Assembly (NCBI RefSeq): GCF_914767665.1
Contig: NC_059506.1
Location: 806,001-870,000, forward strand
Length of the DNA: 64,000 nucleotides
Source of the DNA: Harmonia axyridis
Taxonomy: Eukaryota; Arthropoda; Insecta; Coleoptera; Coccinellidae
Direction: 5' to 3'
The stretch's first letter is position 1. The number at the start of each line of letters is the position of its first letter. This document shows positions 37,601 through 46,737 of this stretch, piece by piece. A model generated the notes under the pieces. That model made no database searches, was not told the DNA's origin, and saw only the letters and a list, made by a program, of their open reading frames with translations. A program made the translations under genes and the position numbers.

Positions 37601-39055
37601 CAATGTAGAGGAAGATTTGTCAATAACGATGGAAAACGATATCGGCCCAATAGAAATTTACATCTACTCTTTTATTCTGTAATTTTCCTTTGGAATATTC
37701 TACTAGTTCCCCATGGGCTTTATTTTTGATATTCCTGTTTGCGTATGCTGAACTTTTTATTTTCCATCGACAGGTTTTCTGCCTATATATTTCGATGAAA
37801 CCTATTAAAAATTCTTTCATCTTGCACAAGAATTTAGTACGCTACGAAGTTCCGACGGTACCTGATAAATTGCCAGCTGTCTGTGACCATCTGAAATCCG
37901 ACCCGGATACTCAATAAAACAACCTCTTGAGTGGCAGGTTTCGATGGCAGCAAGGGTAAACTAGCCACCATTTGGACGCAAGCTATTTTGACGCCTGCTT
38001 TCAAACGCTCGAAAAAATGCCTCGTGAGTGGCGGGCATTTAGATGTTACTTCTACAAAATTTTTAGCTAAAGGTTTGCTTTTGCTGGGTCTGTTGTGTAT
38101 TGTCTATCAACGTCAATAATCGTGTAAATTGTTGGTGTAATTTGATGGTATTCATTAATGATCTGACGCAAATTATCCAGTGCTAGTGTAAATCTTGGAT
38201 TTCATAGACCCCATAGAAAAAAGTCTAGTGGAGCCTGATCCGGTGATCTAGGTGGCCACTCAATATGTCCCTTTTCTCCAATCCAGGCGTGAGGAAAATT
38301 TTCATCTAAGAACTGAGGTTGAACGAAATGAGGTGGTGCGTCATCCTGTTGGAAAATGATCGTTTGATGGTCTTCTGCATTCTCCAATAGTTGCACGAGA
38401 GCTGGATAAGATAGCGTTCTCCAATAGAGCTGAATATTTTCGGCCAGTGAGATTACCGGGGATAAAAAAGGCTGATTATGTGATTTCCATAAATGATGAC
38501 GTCATCGGCTTTTTTTAATGGGGAAGTATGTCATATGACACCTCAATTTGAAGGTTTGGTGCATAAACCCACCATAAAAACGGGATGACAATTATGACAT
38601 AACATTGTCTGTCAAAACATTCGTATTTATGATTGGTCAAAAACAAAAAGTATTGTCGTAGGCTTTCTATCTGTCCACGTGCAAGTTCCATGATCTCCAA
38701 CAGACCTCTGCTTCCTTTAATTATCGACAGTGTGGGCCTTAAAATGCTGCTTTCCGTATGGTGCTTGTTTTCTTTTATCATCAGCGTATTATTTCCAAAA
38801 ACAGGCCAAACAGAACGGATGTTATTATTTGTTTTCTTTCAGTGTAATCGCATCACGATGAAAATGGATGTAAGCTACACCGATCACTCTCACATTATTG
38901 GTAAGGGAGGCTACACAATCAAACGAGTTATGGAGGAGACCCAGTGCCACGTTCATTTCCCTGACTCCAACCGATCCAACCCAACAGAGAAGAGTAACCA
39001 GGTCTCAATATCCGGGGACATAGAGGGAGCTGAGAGTGCCAGAAGTCGCGTTAGG
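22698..39055 (+). CDS. BicC: Bicaudal C, N-terminal exons (3' end outside window)
   Basis: Exons at 22698-22923, 28732-28775, 30561-30710 and 38843-39055, all GT-AG, join in frame to 211 residues. BicC is a cytoplasmic KH-domain RNA-binding protein that recruits deadenylase to target mRNAs and acts in oogenesis and polarity. Identifying features are DRFKVDRKKLEQML at the end of exon 1, then IRWPNKLKIGAKSKKDPHVR (KH-like segment, about residues 91-140), and in exon 4 KMDVSYTDHSHIIGKGGYTI with the GKGG RNA-gripping loop, followed by CHVHFPDSNR and EKSNQVSISG (KH domain). The start ATG is preceded by an in-frame TAA at 22689. Introns are 5.8, 1.8 and 8.1 kb and filled with repeats. The later KH domains and the SAM domain are absent, and no following exon was recognised up to 64000. 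It is divergent from METTL14, with 5.6 kb between start codons. Confidence 0.93.
22998..23683. mobile_element. Foldback element in BicC intron 1, arms about 325 bases
   Basis: Two near-identical inverted arms (22998-23321 and 23352-23683) around a loop of about 30 bases. Ends read TTCACGATAGATT. Each arm carries a motif of the form CTGAGGA - hairpin - GAAACGTC (clearest at 23590-23622), resembling a hammerhead ribozyme core. No protein. Confidence 0.88.
23930..24190 (-). repeat. Dispersed repeat copy (family R1), in BicC intron 1
   Basis: Minus-strand copy of the repeat at 2130-2420, recognised by CATCCTGTGGAGTGATT and the flanking AAGCTTAC-like region. Confidence 0.55.
24270..25803. mobile_element. 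Large inverted repeat, arms about 435 bases, in BicC intron 1
   Basis: The left arm 24270-24706 and right arm 25371-25803 are complementary at about 90% by eye. Both contain the block GAGAGTACGAAACGTTGGAT (or its complement) and the outer GAGTGGCCAC. The spacer of about 660 bases shows no transposase. No TA-CAGGG ends were seen, so this is either a different foldback family or two opposed copies of one repeat. Confidence 0.8.
26411..26570. repeat. Tandem duplication, 80-base unit, two copies
   Basis: The unit AATGAACAGTAATACATCAT through GTAATAATGAACAT is repeated head to tail (26411-26490 and 26491-26564) with one visible mismatch. It lies in BicC intron 1. Confidence 0.9.
26862..27563. mobile_element. 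Deleted DNA element with THAP-like remnant, BicC intron 1
   Basis: Perfect 18-base inverted ends TGTGACGTCACGCCACTT (26862-26879 and 27546-27563) enclose about 700 bases. Inside, on the plus strand, starting near 27000, is YCIVPMC followed by NKLFFHVPNDMNQRKKW, the N-terminal half of a THAP (C2CH) zinc finger. It runs into a stop before the second Cys-His pair, and a shift separates it from the ATG at 26970. THAP domains occur in P-type and some Harbinger-associated proteins. The terminal repeat and remnant suggest an internally deleted element; the superfamily is undetermined. Confidence 0.6.
27850..27970 (+). repeat. Dispersed repeat copy (family R1)
   Basis: Shares TCACTCCACGAGGTCTTCTG and AGCTTACTTTTCATTC with the copies at 2130 and 7860. 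Immediately followed by a TACAGGGTGGTTC element end at 27970. Confidence 0.5.
29222..30081 (-). mobile_element. IS630/mariner-like element (family M2, copy B), in BicC intron 2
   Basis: TA-flanked, with ends AAGGGCGCTTTTTTT and its approximate complement. Compared with copy A it has lost about 90 bases near the left end. The transposase remnant on the minus strand carries several stops and shifts but is otherwise closely similar. It is antisense to BicC. Confidence 0.88.
30860..31325. repeat. Half copy of the 369-1919 foldback family
   Basis: One arm only. It runs from CCATAGAAATATTGAGACTC to a CCACCCTGTAC end, with the same internal order as 1300-1919. It lies 150 bases after BicC exon 3. 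Confidence 0.8.
31423..33236. mobile_element. Foldback element with nested hairpins, BicC intron 3
   Basis: The ends CAAGGTGATTCACCGCGATG and the inverted CATCGCGGTGAATCACCCTG are TA-flanked. The arms are about 230-300 bases. Inside are a further inverted pair (about 32150-32780, arms sharing CCTATACCTAAAATAAATAC) and a hairpin at 31949-32088. It is related to the element at 33865-35025. No transposase was seen. Confidence 0.82.
31949..32088. repeat. Hairpin with GC-rich tip (P-type)
   Basis: The left half (AGTATAGTGTGCAACATGTG then GAGAAAGTCC) pairs with the right half (GGACTTTCCCCACTTGTTGC then ATATACT). The tip holds CGGCACGAGCCTGAAAGGCG. The overall design is like the hairpins at 20312, 37071 and 46287. 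Confidence 0.7.
33690..33812. repeat. Minisatellite, about 25-base unit, about five copies
   Basis: The unit TTTTATCTATACACTTAATT (with a few more bases) is repeated with small differences. One unit carries a four-base insertion (TCACCATACACC). Confidence 0.85.
33865..35025. mobile_element. Foldback element, arms several hundred bases, BicC intron 3
   Basis: The ends CAGGGTGATTCACCGGGATG and their inverted copy are flanked by TA on both sides. The arms pair across most of the element, including GCATACCCAGTATATTATTG and its partner near 34840. It is the same family as 31423-33236 but lacks the inner hairpin. Confidence 0.88.
35479..35700 (-). pseudogene. Non-LTR reverse transcriptase fragment (N-terminal part)
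   Basis: A minus-strand frame ends with a segment containing DPSEITNIIKSLKNRKSP and NKLFKNLPSPCLERK, the conserved stretch before the fingers of Jockey/CR1-type reverse transcriptases (normally KSPG, here KSPR). The upstream part of the same open frame belongs to an unrelated inverted repeat, so the fusion is accidental. Confidence 0.75.
36230..36880 (-). pseudogene. Crypton-type tyrosine recombinase, 5' part, one stop codon
   Basis: Minus-strand reading from ATG at 36880: MNVPKEIIEAASSVASSLLP, a YEREYDDFKK segment, a TGA at 36772-36770 where a codon (probably TGG) is expected, then VTEDVLLVFLNQLSARFSPN and TLWAKWSMLKSCLKMKE (N-terminal SAM-like/core-binding region). A 56-base GT-AG intron (36617-36562) follows, then KVLSKEEAEQFLSHAS and IFGCCRCDEILSLNMNDVED. 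The last segment matches the first catalytic Arg region (R-x-x-E-L/I) of tyrosine recombinases. The distal His-x-x-Arg and Tyr box is missing; the frame dissolves after about 36300. Such proteins mobilise Crypton elements by site-specific recombination. The family call rests on the motif and layout. Confidence 0.7.
37071..37158. repeat. Hairpin with GC-rich tip (P-type)
   Basis: GCAAGGTAACGGGTTTTACT pairs with the inverted AGTAAAAACCCTCTTACCTT; the tip is CTCGCCTGCGGCTCG. Same design as the hairpin at 46287. Confidence 0.75.
38195..38440 (-). pseudogene. IS630-type transposase fragment
   Basis: A minus-strand piece with IIFQQDDAPPHFVQPQFLDE (second Asp) and WPPRSPDQAPLDFFLWGL (third Asp). 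It is a different subfamily from M2 and from the 4700 relic. It lies in BicC intron 3, 400 bases before exon 4. No ends were found. Confidence 0.75.
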
Positions 39056-39173
39056 GTGAGTCTGCATTTTGTCTGCTACAGGCTTCGTGGTATTCGAGGG
39101 TATTATCGAAAACAAAATCGTCAGGTACAGGATGTCCCAAATTCAATGATGAGTGAAAGTATCTTGAGAACTA

Positions 39174-39725
39174 AAGAGTGTTTTTTTAGAGTTATAGAAC
39201 TTTAAATTGCAATAAAACAACGATGGATTATTCGATTGACATGAATTTTATTCATCCGCAAGATAATCTTGTGGCATTACATTTTAAATATGATTTCTGG
39301 CATATGACCGCCACGGCTGGCTCGGATGTAGTCCAATCTGGACGTCCAATTTTCGATCACTTTTTCCAACATTTGTGGCCGTATATCGGCAATAACACGG
39401 CGAATGTTGTCTTCCAAATGGTCAAGGGTTTGTGGCTTATCCGCATAGACCAATTACTTTACATAGCCCCACAGAAAGTAGTCTAGCATTGTTAAATCAC
39501 AAGATCCTGGAGGCCAATTCACAGGTCCAAAACGTGAAATTAGGCGGTCACCAAACGTGTCTTTCAATAAATCGATTGTGGCACGAGCTGTTGACATGTT
39601 GCGCCGTCTTATTGGAACCACAGGTCCTGGACATCATGGCTGTTCAATTCAGGAATGAAAAAGTTAGTAAACATGGCTATATACCGATCACCTTTGACTG
39701 TAACGTTCTGGCCATCATCGTTTTG
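39174..39725 (-). mobile_element. IS630/mariner-like element (family M2, copy C), truncated
   Basis: Begins with TA and AAGAGTGTTTTTTTAGAGTT, 118 bases past BicC exon 4. It matches copy A until CGTTCTGGCCATCATCGTTT, then stops abruptly at about 39725, where the duplicated ankyrin block starts. The transposase remnant therefore lacks its N-terminal half. It interrupts a short CAGGATGTCCCAAATTCAAT element (39126-39172) also seen at 13340. Confidence 0.85.
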
Positions 39726-40387
39726 GAAACATTTTTCTGTGATATGTGTCCTTTGCGATTTTTTTTAATGATTCAGTTCAAAAAAATCCTCTCCTTATAT
39801 ATTCCATAAAACACTTTTTATTTCATACATTGCGCTCGAGAAATGCACAATTTCTTTCAGATCTTCGTCAGTAATTTTTTCCAATAAACGGCAAATAACG
39901 AGAACTACTCAAGATTAGCTTAGGAAATATACACCAAATGATCATATGTATTAAGAGATACCTCTAAATGAACGATAAAATGAAAAATACAGCATGATTT
40001 TTCATTTTGTTGAAGGCCTTCACAATTTGAAGTTCCTAGTTACTTCAATTCGAAAGTTACCCTATATAAGAATGGCCGGACGAAAGGACAGAATCACATT
40101 TTAGGACAAATGCGTCATCAGATCAGTGAGTCGAACAATATCGTTTGAGACCCTTAATTTCATTAAAAGGTTTTCTATTTTCTACATCTCGTAGAGAATT
40201 GAAACAAGAAAGTAAAGCTTAAAAAGGTTTTTATTTTAACTTAGACAATATTATTTACAAATCGATAACTCAACATGATGAAAATACTCGATAAATAAAA
40301 ATTGAAAGATTAGAAAATATACACTTGGAATTGAAGTCAATGAAATAACAATAAACTTTGAAAGACTACCGTTAAAATGAAACCATC

Positions 40388-43300
40388 TTATTTTTTTGGA
40401 TTAAATACAATTTGTCTTTTTTCTATTTTATACTTGATTGATTTTTTATTTTTTAATTCTTCTCTCTGCATCATCTTCTTGATAGTTTGGGGCTCGGTTT
40501 GAGGGTCTAGAAATTGTCTGAATTTGTACCGTTTTCTCAACGGAATGATCTTCATAATATCGCTTATAATATAAAAATTGAACTCTCCTCCAGAGAGGAT
40601 AGAGAAAAATTTATGACCATCTTCATTTTCGTAAAATATTCTCAGCCCAAGCGCTAAGATTGTTTTTAGCCTAGAGCCGTAATGTTTGTACTCTTTCTCG
40701 TTGAATTTAGCAATGCTTGTCCTCAGCTTTGGGTTCGAACAAAGTTTAGCTATTTGTATTTCATTCAAAAAGAAGAATCTTATAAAAGAATACTCTGGTT
40801 CAGTTTCGAATTTTTCTATTTTGCGGGACTTCAAACGCTGTAATTCCTCTCTACAATCTATTTCGAGTTGATGATCTTCTTTCATGTAACTAATGGGGTT
40901 GTAACCTATTCTAAATTTCCCACTGAAATCTACAATTAACAGATTTTTCAGAATCTTCTGTCTTCTAGGACTACAACCACACAGTAATATTTCATCCAAA
41001 TATGAAAAGTCGTTATTATTTTTTTTCCTTATGTCAGCCCCGGAATCCCATAATAAATCGAAAAACTGGTTGTAGTCCTCACAATAGTCCACTACAGTGT
41101 GCAGAACAGTGTCGCCATAGTCATTTTGAACATTCACATCACCTCCTCTTTGGATTAGTAATTTCGCAAACTCCAGTGCATAAGGTGTTTGTTGATTCTT
41201 AGCAATAATATGTAAAGGAGTCCTTCCAAGGTTATCAGGGGCATTGGGATCGCATCCGGCATCCAATAAAATTTCAAGCATTTTCACATTTATCTCACGT
41301 TCTTGGTAACATATAACATGAAGTAGAGTTTTGTCTTTAAAATCCTTCGCTCTGAAGTTTGCGCCGATCTCAAGAAGAAATCTCACTTGCTTAATTTGGT
41401 TGTTTTTGGCAGCGTAGAATAAAGGAGTTTCCAAATATATGTTCCTTGCGTTCAAATCAGGATAGTATAGTACAATGCATTTTGTGATATCCACACTTGG
41501 CAATGAAGCTGCGATGTGCAACGGTGTGTTTTCCAAGTTGAATGATTGTTCCTGATGGTGATCACTAAGTTTCAGAGCGTACTGCACAACATCTAAGTTC
41601 TGATAGGCAACAGCTGCTAGAACTGAGGTATTGTTCAGTATGAAGTACGGCGTATGAAGCCCATACGGATTTATCTTAGGATCGTCAACATATCTCATGA
41701 ACTCTACGAATATTTCGATTAATCTCTCATCTGAAATTAAAGAAAAAAGAATTAAAAAAAACATAATATGAACATTTCTAATAATGATGATATAAATTTA
41801 CTAAAATATGAAAGTATAATATAAATTAATATAATTACCAAACGCTGATCACAAACAAAATACTATGACTTATTATTTACCTTCTTCTACTTGATAGAAT
41901 GATGAAACTTATGCTTATGAAATTAAACAATTTATGAGAATGAGAATAAAATTCTAATTTATCAAATATTCACTTGTCTGCGAGTAGGTGACAATTTTAA
42001 TCAAAAACGATTTCTTGTTTTACCGAAAACCCAACAGGTTTTAATTGAACTTCTGTCGAACAAGTCCTTGCAAGGTTCATTGCAAATGTGTCTTTTAGGA
42101 AATTCACTTTAGGTATGACGTTACGTCACATCTAGTGAGATTCAATTACCGAGCAAAAACTTGAAACGTTCACCCATCTGATGTTACTTAATAGTTCTAC
42201 TGTTCACTACGTTGCCGATGTGTCATTTTGTTAGTAATTCAAATAATTCATTCAAAATTAGTTTGGTTTGCTAATTCAAATAATATAACATTATGCAAAA
42301 CAAAGCAAAGTTCGAAATCGAACAAAATTCAAAAATTTAAATCCAACGTTTCATGACATCATTTCATTGCTAAGATGAATATACTATAGTAGAACCGTAT
42401 CTAGGTACTATTGCGCCTGTGGCAATATATTAGGCAGCGCCCCCCATTTTCTAAGATTTTTTTCATCGATTATATTTTCTTATAGTATTTTTTTCATATG
42501 TTTTCGTTGAAGTTTCGAAAAAATACACAATATTATACAGGGCGTATATGAATAGTTGCGAAAAATAGGGTGGATCTTCCATATAAACTTTTTTTTGAGC
42601 CTACCCTAAAAATGGCGACGGAAAGATAATTTTCAATTTGTGAAAAGTTTATAATTGTTTCTTTTTGTCACAATTATTTTATATTTGTGCTAATGAAAAT
42701 CTCAATGAAAATATCGTTTTGACATGCGCCTATTGGAAATATTGGAGGTCGAAAATAATTCCAGCCTCCACAACTCAGGCGTATAATCTATTGATATTTC
42801 CTTTACTCAAAAACCGCGAATTTTAGCAGAAAATTACAGCAGACCTGTTTTGTTAAGATTGGATCAGTCTATCCAGAATTAATTTTCTTATTGTAAAATA
42901 TGAATTAAGAAGAAGTTATTGCGAATAGAGTTTGAGGGTTGGTTTTTTCTACCCCTTGGACTCATAGAGGAGCACCACCAACAATTTTTTGAATGTTTTC
43001 TCGCCCTCTTGAAATGTCAATTTCATTTTATTCTGATGAATTTTATGGTTTTCAAAAAAAAATTTAAAAACTACTTTTTGGGCGCCGTCTTTAGGGATCT
43101 GTAACATAGCGGGAAGGGGCTGAAAAAAAGTTTGAATGAAAGTCCCCCCTATTTTTTTTCGCGACCATTCATGAACATCATGCATAAATTTACCTATTTT
43201 TATTGGAAACATTAAAATACACATACACATACTGAAGATATAAAAAACCGATTGTTATAAAATTGTATGTATACATGAAAACCGAGATCTTTTGAATTAT

Positions 43301-45392
43301 TTCGCCTGCTGCTCCAATCTTTAATTTCCTTTGGTATTTTTGGCGCCCCTGCAGACCTTGCGCCCGTGGCAAGTTCCACCTTTGCCACGTCCTAGATATG
43401 GCTCTGGTAACTAGACCTATATCTATTTCACACCGTTCTGATAAGTGAGAATAACAATCCATAATAGTTTGAAGACAAAAAATGGTTTTTACTAGAGACA
43501 AAAGAGCTGAAATGAAGTAAATTGACAAGAAAAAAGTTATGGTCACAGTAATTAGTTATTTGGAAAAGTTAACAAAAGAATGATTGTGCTAATCAAAGAA
43601 AATTTCAAAGGTGAATTCAATGAAATCAAATCAAATTCAGAAGAAAGTGAGCCTAAATTGGAATGAACAATAAGAAAACTTATGTTTTTTTGTTGGTATT
43701 TCTGAAACATGAAATTTGGAACCGAAAGAAAATATTATCACGATATGTAACGATCATGATATGAAGTTAGGAATAAAAATAATATTTCACTTTATACTTG
43801 ATATAATAACGAACGCCACAGTAACGTATAAACAAGAAACTGAACGCAGACGAGTACAACTACGTTGACAGATAAATGACATAACAATTACATTTTGACA
43901 GTCACGACAGACCAAACATGATAAATATGACTAATGATTTCTGATAAAGATAATGTTCTTTTACTAATAGCAAATATTAGTTATATTTATTTTTAAGATG
44001 GTTTTTAAATAATGTTGTTATTATATCGCAAATAAAATGTCAAAAAAGGTTGGTTTCATATCTAGAATAAGGGGTAAAATTGATATGAATACGTCACTGA
44101 TGTTGTTTAGATCATTGGTACTTCCTCATGTGGATTATTGCTCGTCAGTTATGTTTAATTTAAATAAAGGTAGCATAGATAGGTTACAAAAAGTGCAAAA
44201 TAGAGGTATGAGAATTATTTTGAAATGTAATAAAAGAACTCCCATAAGAAATATGTTAAATTGTTTGAAATTGATGAGTGTCAATCAAAGGATTATTATA
44301 GAACATTAGATTCAATATTCAAAGCAAGGAATAAAATGTTACTTGAATATTTGAGTGAAAACCTAAAATTTGCTAATGAGATACATAATTATAATACACG
44401 ACGTCGAGATGATTTTTACATAGAAAAAGTTAATACTACATCAATGAATAAATCCACCTTTAGCAGGGGATTAGTTATCTTCAATAATCTACCTGAAAAG
44501 ATCAAATATTGTAATAATTATAGAGAATTCAAAAAATGTTTAATGAGTTATATTTATGAAGAATTTAATTAAGTTAGTGGATTATATTTGTATTGTTTTC
44601 AATAGCCGAGTGCTAAATGAAGTTCATTATTATTATTATTATTATTCTGTTTTATATTAGTATAACTTATTAATTTGAAAATATGTAAATTTTAGCCTTT
44701 GAAGAAGCCCAAATATTGAATGAAACGTCAGATGAACAAAAATAAAAACAACAAAGACTTCTGAATTTGTCCACTAGTCAATACAACAATTATATTTAGG
44801 GGACACGAAACAATCTAACACTACATTGACTAATTAGAAGTTTATGTCAAAATTGGGATGATAGCTGCAGGTTATTCCCCTATTTCATAATTTATCAAGA
44901 AAACATGTTATGATTGTACAGCTGTACAGTTTTTGAGTATACAAATTGGACGTTTCTGGCGAATTGAGGCCTTTTTAATGTGAAAATGGAATAAGATTAA
45001 TCTGTTATTTTTATGATTGTCACTTATACATGCGTCAAAATATTCTTTGATTTGAGTTAGATGAAAAATAATGTCAACAATAAAAATAAATTAGTATTGA
45101 TTAACTTACCCTTGGATTTCATTACTAAGTCGAGTAATTTGTAGTGATTATCACCCTTTCGTATAGAGGTCGTGGGATTTGCCCCTCTATAAATAAGATA
45201 TTGAATAATTTCATAGTCTCTATCGGTAAAATTTTGTTTTGTTCCTTTATGCAATAATATTTTCAAAAAGTAATCGATATATTTGAAATTTTTTGTTTTG
45301 GGTTTGATATAATTGGTAACATCGTATGTGGAACCAGTATATACAATGAAGTCGTAAAGTCTTCGACACTGACACATAGTAAACTTCGCCAT
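40388..45392 (-). CDS. Ankyrin-repeat protein, tandem copy 1
   Basis: Two coding exons, 45392-45110 and 41730-40388, with a 3.4-kb GT-AG intron and matching phase 1, give 541 residues. Residues 1-94 (exon 1) are a unique N-terminus ending in DRDYEIIQYLIYRGANP, itself ankyrin-like. Ankyrin repeats run about residues 128-333 (NTPLHIAAS, ETPLFYAAKNNQIKQVRFLL, KTLLHVICYQ, GRTPLHIIAK, GDTVLHTVVD). A C-terminal region of about 190 residues, not recognised, contains RKIEKFETEPEYSFIRFFF and GGEFNFYIISDIMK. Ankyrin repeats bind other proteins; the partner here is unknown. ATG 45392 (context AAAATGG) is chosen because copy 2 has only this ATG; an in-frame ATG at 45425 is possible. A TATA box and initiator lie upstream. 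AATAAA (minus) at 40235-40230 may end the transcript. It lies antisense, probably within BicC intron 4. Confidence 0.88.
42391..43407. mobile_element. Inverted-end element (family N1, copy 2), uninterrupted
   Basis: The ends AGAACCGTATCTAGGTACTA and inverted CCTAGATATGGCTCTG match 17811-20046 without the mariner. The duplicate block near 61555 shows the empty site: there TATAGTAACTAGACC is continuous, while here GTA appears on both sides of the element, suggesting a 3-base target duplication. It lies in the intron of ankyrin gene 1. Confidence 0.88.
44025..44575 (+). pseudogene. Non-LTR retrotransposon, 3' end of the ORF2 protein
   Basis: Two overlapping plus-strand frames (44037-44309 and 44261-44572) read LFRSLVLPHVDYCSSVMFNL, then GSIDRLQKVQNRGMRIILKC, then after a shift EIHNYNTRRRDDFYIEKVNT and LVIFNNLPEKIKYCNNYREF. 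This is the C-terminal region after the reverse transcriptase of CR1/L2/Jockey-type elements. It is followed at 44626 by an (ATT)n run. The corresponding site in block 2 (near 62190) has no insert, so it arrived after the duplication. 5'-truncated and dead. Confidence 0.85.
44626..44646. repeat. (ATT)n microsatellite
   Basis: Seven ATT units, probably the tail of the adjacent LINE fragment. Confidence 0.85.
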
Positions 45393-45480
45393 TTTACTCT
45401 TGTTTATTCTAAACTCACAATGCATCTTTCGGAGGTAGTAACAAGTCACACAGAAACTATTCAACTCACAGAAACTATTC

Positions 45481-45516
45481 AACTGAGGCCTTCCGACTAT
45501 GGAACAGCTTTATATA
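45481..45516 (-). promoter_or_regulatory. Core promoter of ankyrin gene 1 (TATA + initiator)
   Basis: On the minus strand TATATAAA (45516-45509) is followed 32 bases downstream by TCAGTT (45486-45481), the arthropod initiator, giving a predicted transcription start at 45484. The same pair is conserved at identical spacing in gene 2. The 5' leader to ATG 45392 is about 92 bases. Confidence 0.75.
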
Positions 45517-45618
45517 GTCAAATTCGGGTAGAAATTCTAAGAAGAAGCAATAAACATTAATTGTTGTTAATGTGTTCAAAAATTACTTTCACTTTGACAT
45601 TTAGTAATTGTCCTTTTT

Positions 45619-45650
45619 CTAAAGATGACAATATCATTGTCGAAACGTTC
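45619..45650 (+). other. Hammerhead-like motif (CTAAAGA - hairpin - GAAACGTTC)
   Basis: The core-like CTAAAGA is followed by GACAAT-ATC-ATTGTC (six-base-pair stem) and GAAACGTTC. It deviates from the hammerhead consensus at one core base (CTGA to CTAA). Conserved in the duplicate at 62882-62912. Confidence 0.4.
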
Positions 45651-46286
45651 GTTAAACGATGGATTAAAATGTGATTACTGTAAGTTGTGATAAATGAAAA
45701 TAATAAATCTTAGTGCAAAATTTGAGCTGTTTTCGAACGGTCGTTTCCCTCTGCTGCAGAACACGAAAAGCGAAGCATTTTGAAAACAATTCATTCTAGG
45801 CACAATATGTCCCAGGAAAAAATGGCAACTACCCCCTAGGGTATACAAAAATAATTCTTGCATTTAGAGGTCATTTAAAAAAAATGCAGTTTCTTTATCG
45901 GACCATCTAGCTGTAGAGTGATCCATAAATTTGCAAGAGACTTGAAAAGTTCAAGGGGAATTCAATAAAAAATCATACAATTATATCGAACGGTTTCCAA
46001 AATATGATTTCTCTAATTCTGTGGTTATTCCGTTCATTCTTCCACATCTTGTAGAACAAAATCGTGCGAGAATATATCAGAAGCGCACAGTTTTCATGGT
46101 TTTATTTTATTATTCTGTTAGTACTCCGAACTTTCCGCCACGGCTTTATCTGTCAATTCATCAATTTGCCTTAAAGAAATCAGTTCTGCCAACCAACATT
46201 TTTCAATGCAAAAATCACTAAAATATATTTATGGGAATATTCCATTAATTTCAATGAAAATGCAATGAATTAGAGAAAATAATGTA

Positions 46287-46405
46287 TAATACTCGTACAG
46301 AAGGCTCATTCTACCACTCGTTCATTCAAAAACTCGCCACTTCGTGGCTCGTTTTTGAATTTTGAACTCGTGGAAGAATATCAATGCCTTCTGCACTTGT
46401 ATTAT
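46287..46405. repeat. Hairpin with GC-rich tip (P-type)
   Basis: ATAATACTCGTACAGAAGGC pairs with inverted GCCTTCTGCACTTGTATTAT; the tip is CTCGCCACTTCGTGGCTCG. The design matches 37071-37158. Confidence 0.75.
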
Positions 46406-46737
46406 AAATAACTATTCTACTTTAGGTCATTATAACCCTAAAATTTGCCGAAAAAAAGGCCTAAGTCAAAAAGTAGATGAGTGGGGTACTTCGAAATCAG
46501 AATTTCATGGAGATTATGAGATAAAGTATTAAATAAAAATTGGGCATACTCATTCGAAAAAACAGGATGGTATCGTGTTTTACTACTTTCAGGCCATCCT
46601 CTGGAGTAAAATATAATTAAAGCTTATGCGCTGAGTACTGTCGATTCCGTCAAAATTTGAATCATTTTCCTATCTCGAAATTTAAAAAGGTTATCGACCG
46701 ATCAGCACTATTGATTCACTCTGTATATACGTGTATA

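Larger units (their letters stand above)
35740..37610. repeat. Inverted repeat pair surrounding a Crypton-like relic
   Basis: Arms 35740-35985 and 37362-37610 are complementary and share ATTACAGGCTAGGACAATCA and a stretch with GTTATACTGAAGGGGTTTTC. A shorter perfect pair, ATTTTATTTGTTTCTC (about 36057-36072) and its complement (37031-37046), lies closer to the enclosed gene relic. A matching piece of the left flank also reappears near 38010-38045. Confidence 0.75.
39726..46013. repeat. Segmental duplication block 1 (ankyrin gene 1)
   Basis: Colinear with 57487-63297 over coding and non-coding sequence, from GGAAACATTTTTCTGTGATA at the left to a stretch with CGAACGGTTTCCAAAATATG at the right. 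Block-specific insertions are element N1 (42391-43407) and a LINE fragment (44025-44575). The copies are direct repeats, about 11.5 kb apart. Confidence 0.9.

Noticed and set aside
38633..38842. Upstream extension of the BicC exon 4 open frame
   Set aside because: A polypyrimidine tract and AG acceptor at 38841-38842 precede the conserved Cys-Asn-Arg start, so the extension is intron.
40400..41000. PRANC or F-box-like domain at the C-terminus of the ankyrin proteins
   Set aside because: The usual leucine/proline pattern of those domains was not visible; left as unrecognised rather than assigned.
41731..41764. ATG start for the long ankyrin frame (458 residues)
   Set aside because: An acceptor (TTTAATTTCAG) lies at 41742-41731 and the upstream exon joins in phase; the leading hydrophobic residues are intron translation, not a signal peptide.
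45393..45482. N-terminal extension of ankyrin exon 1 starting at TTG
   Set aside because: It begins at the predicted transcription start and has no ATG shared by both copies; it is 5' leader.
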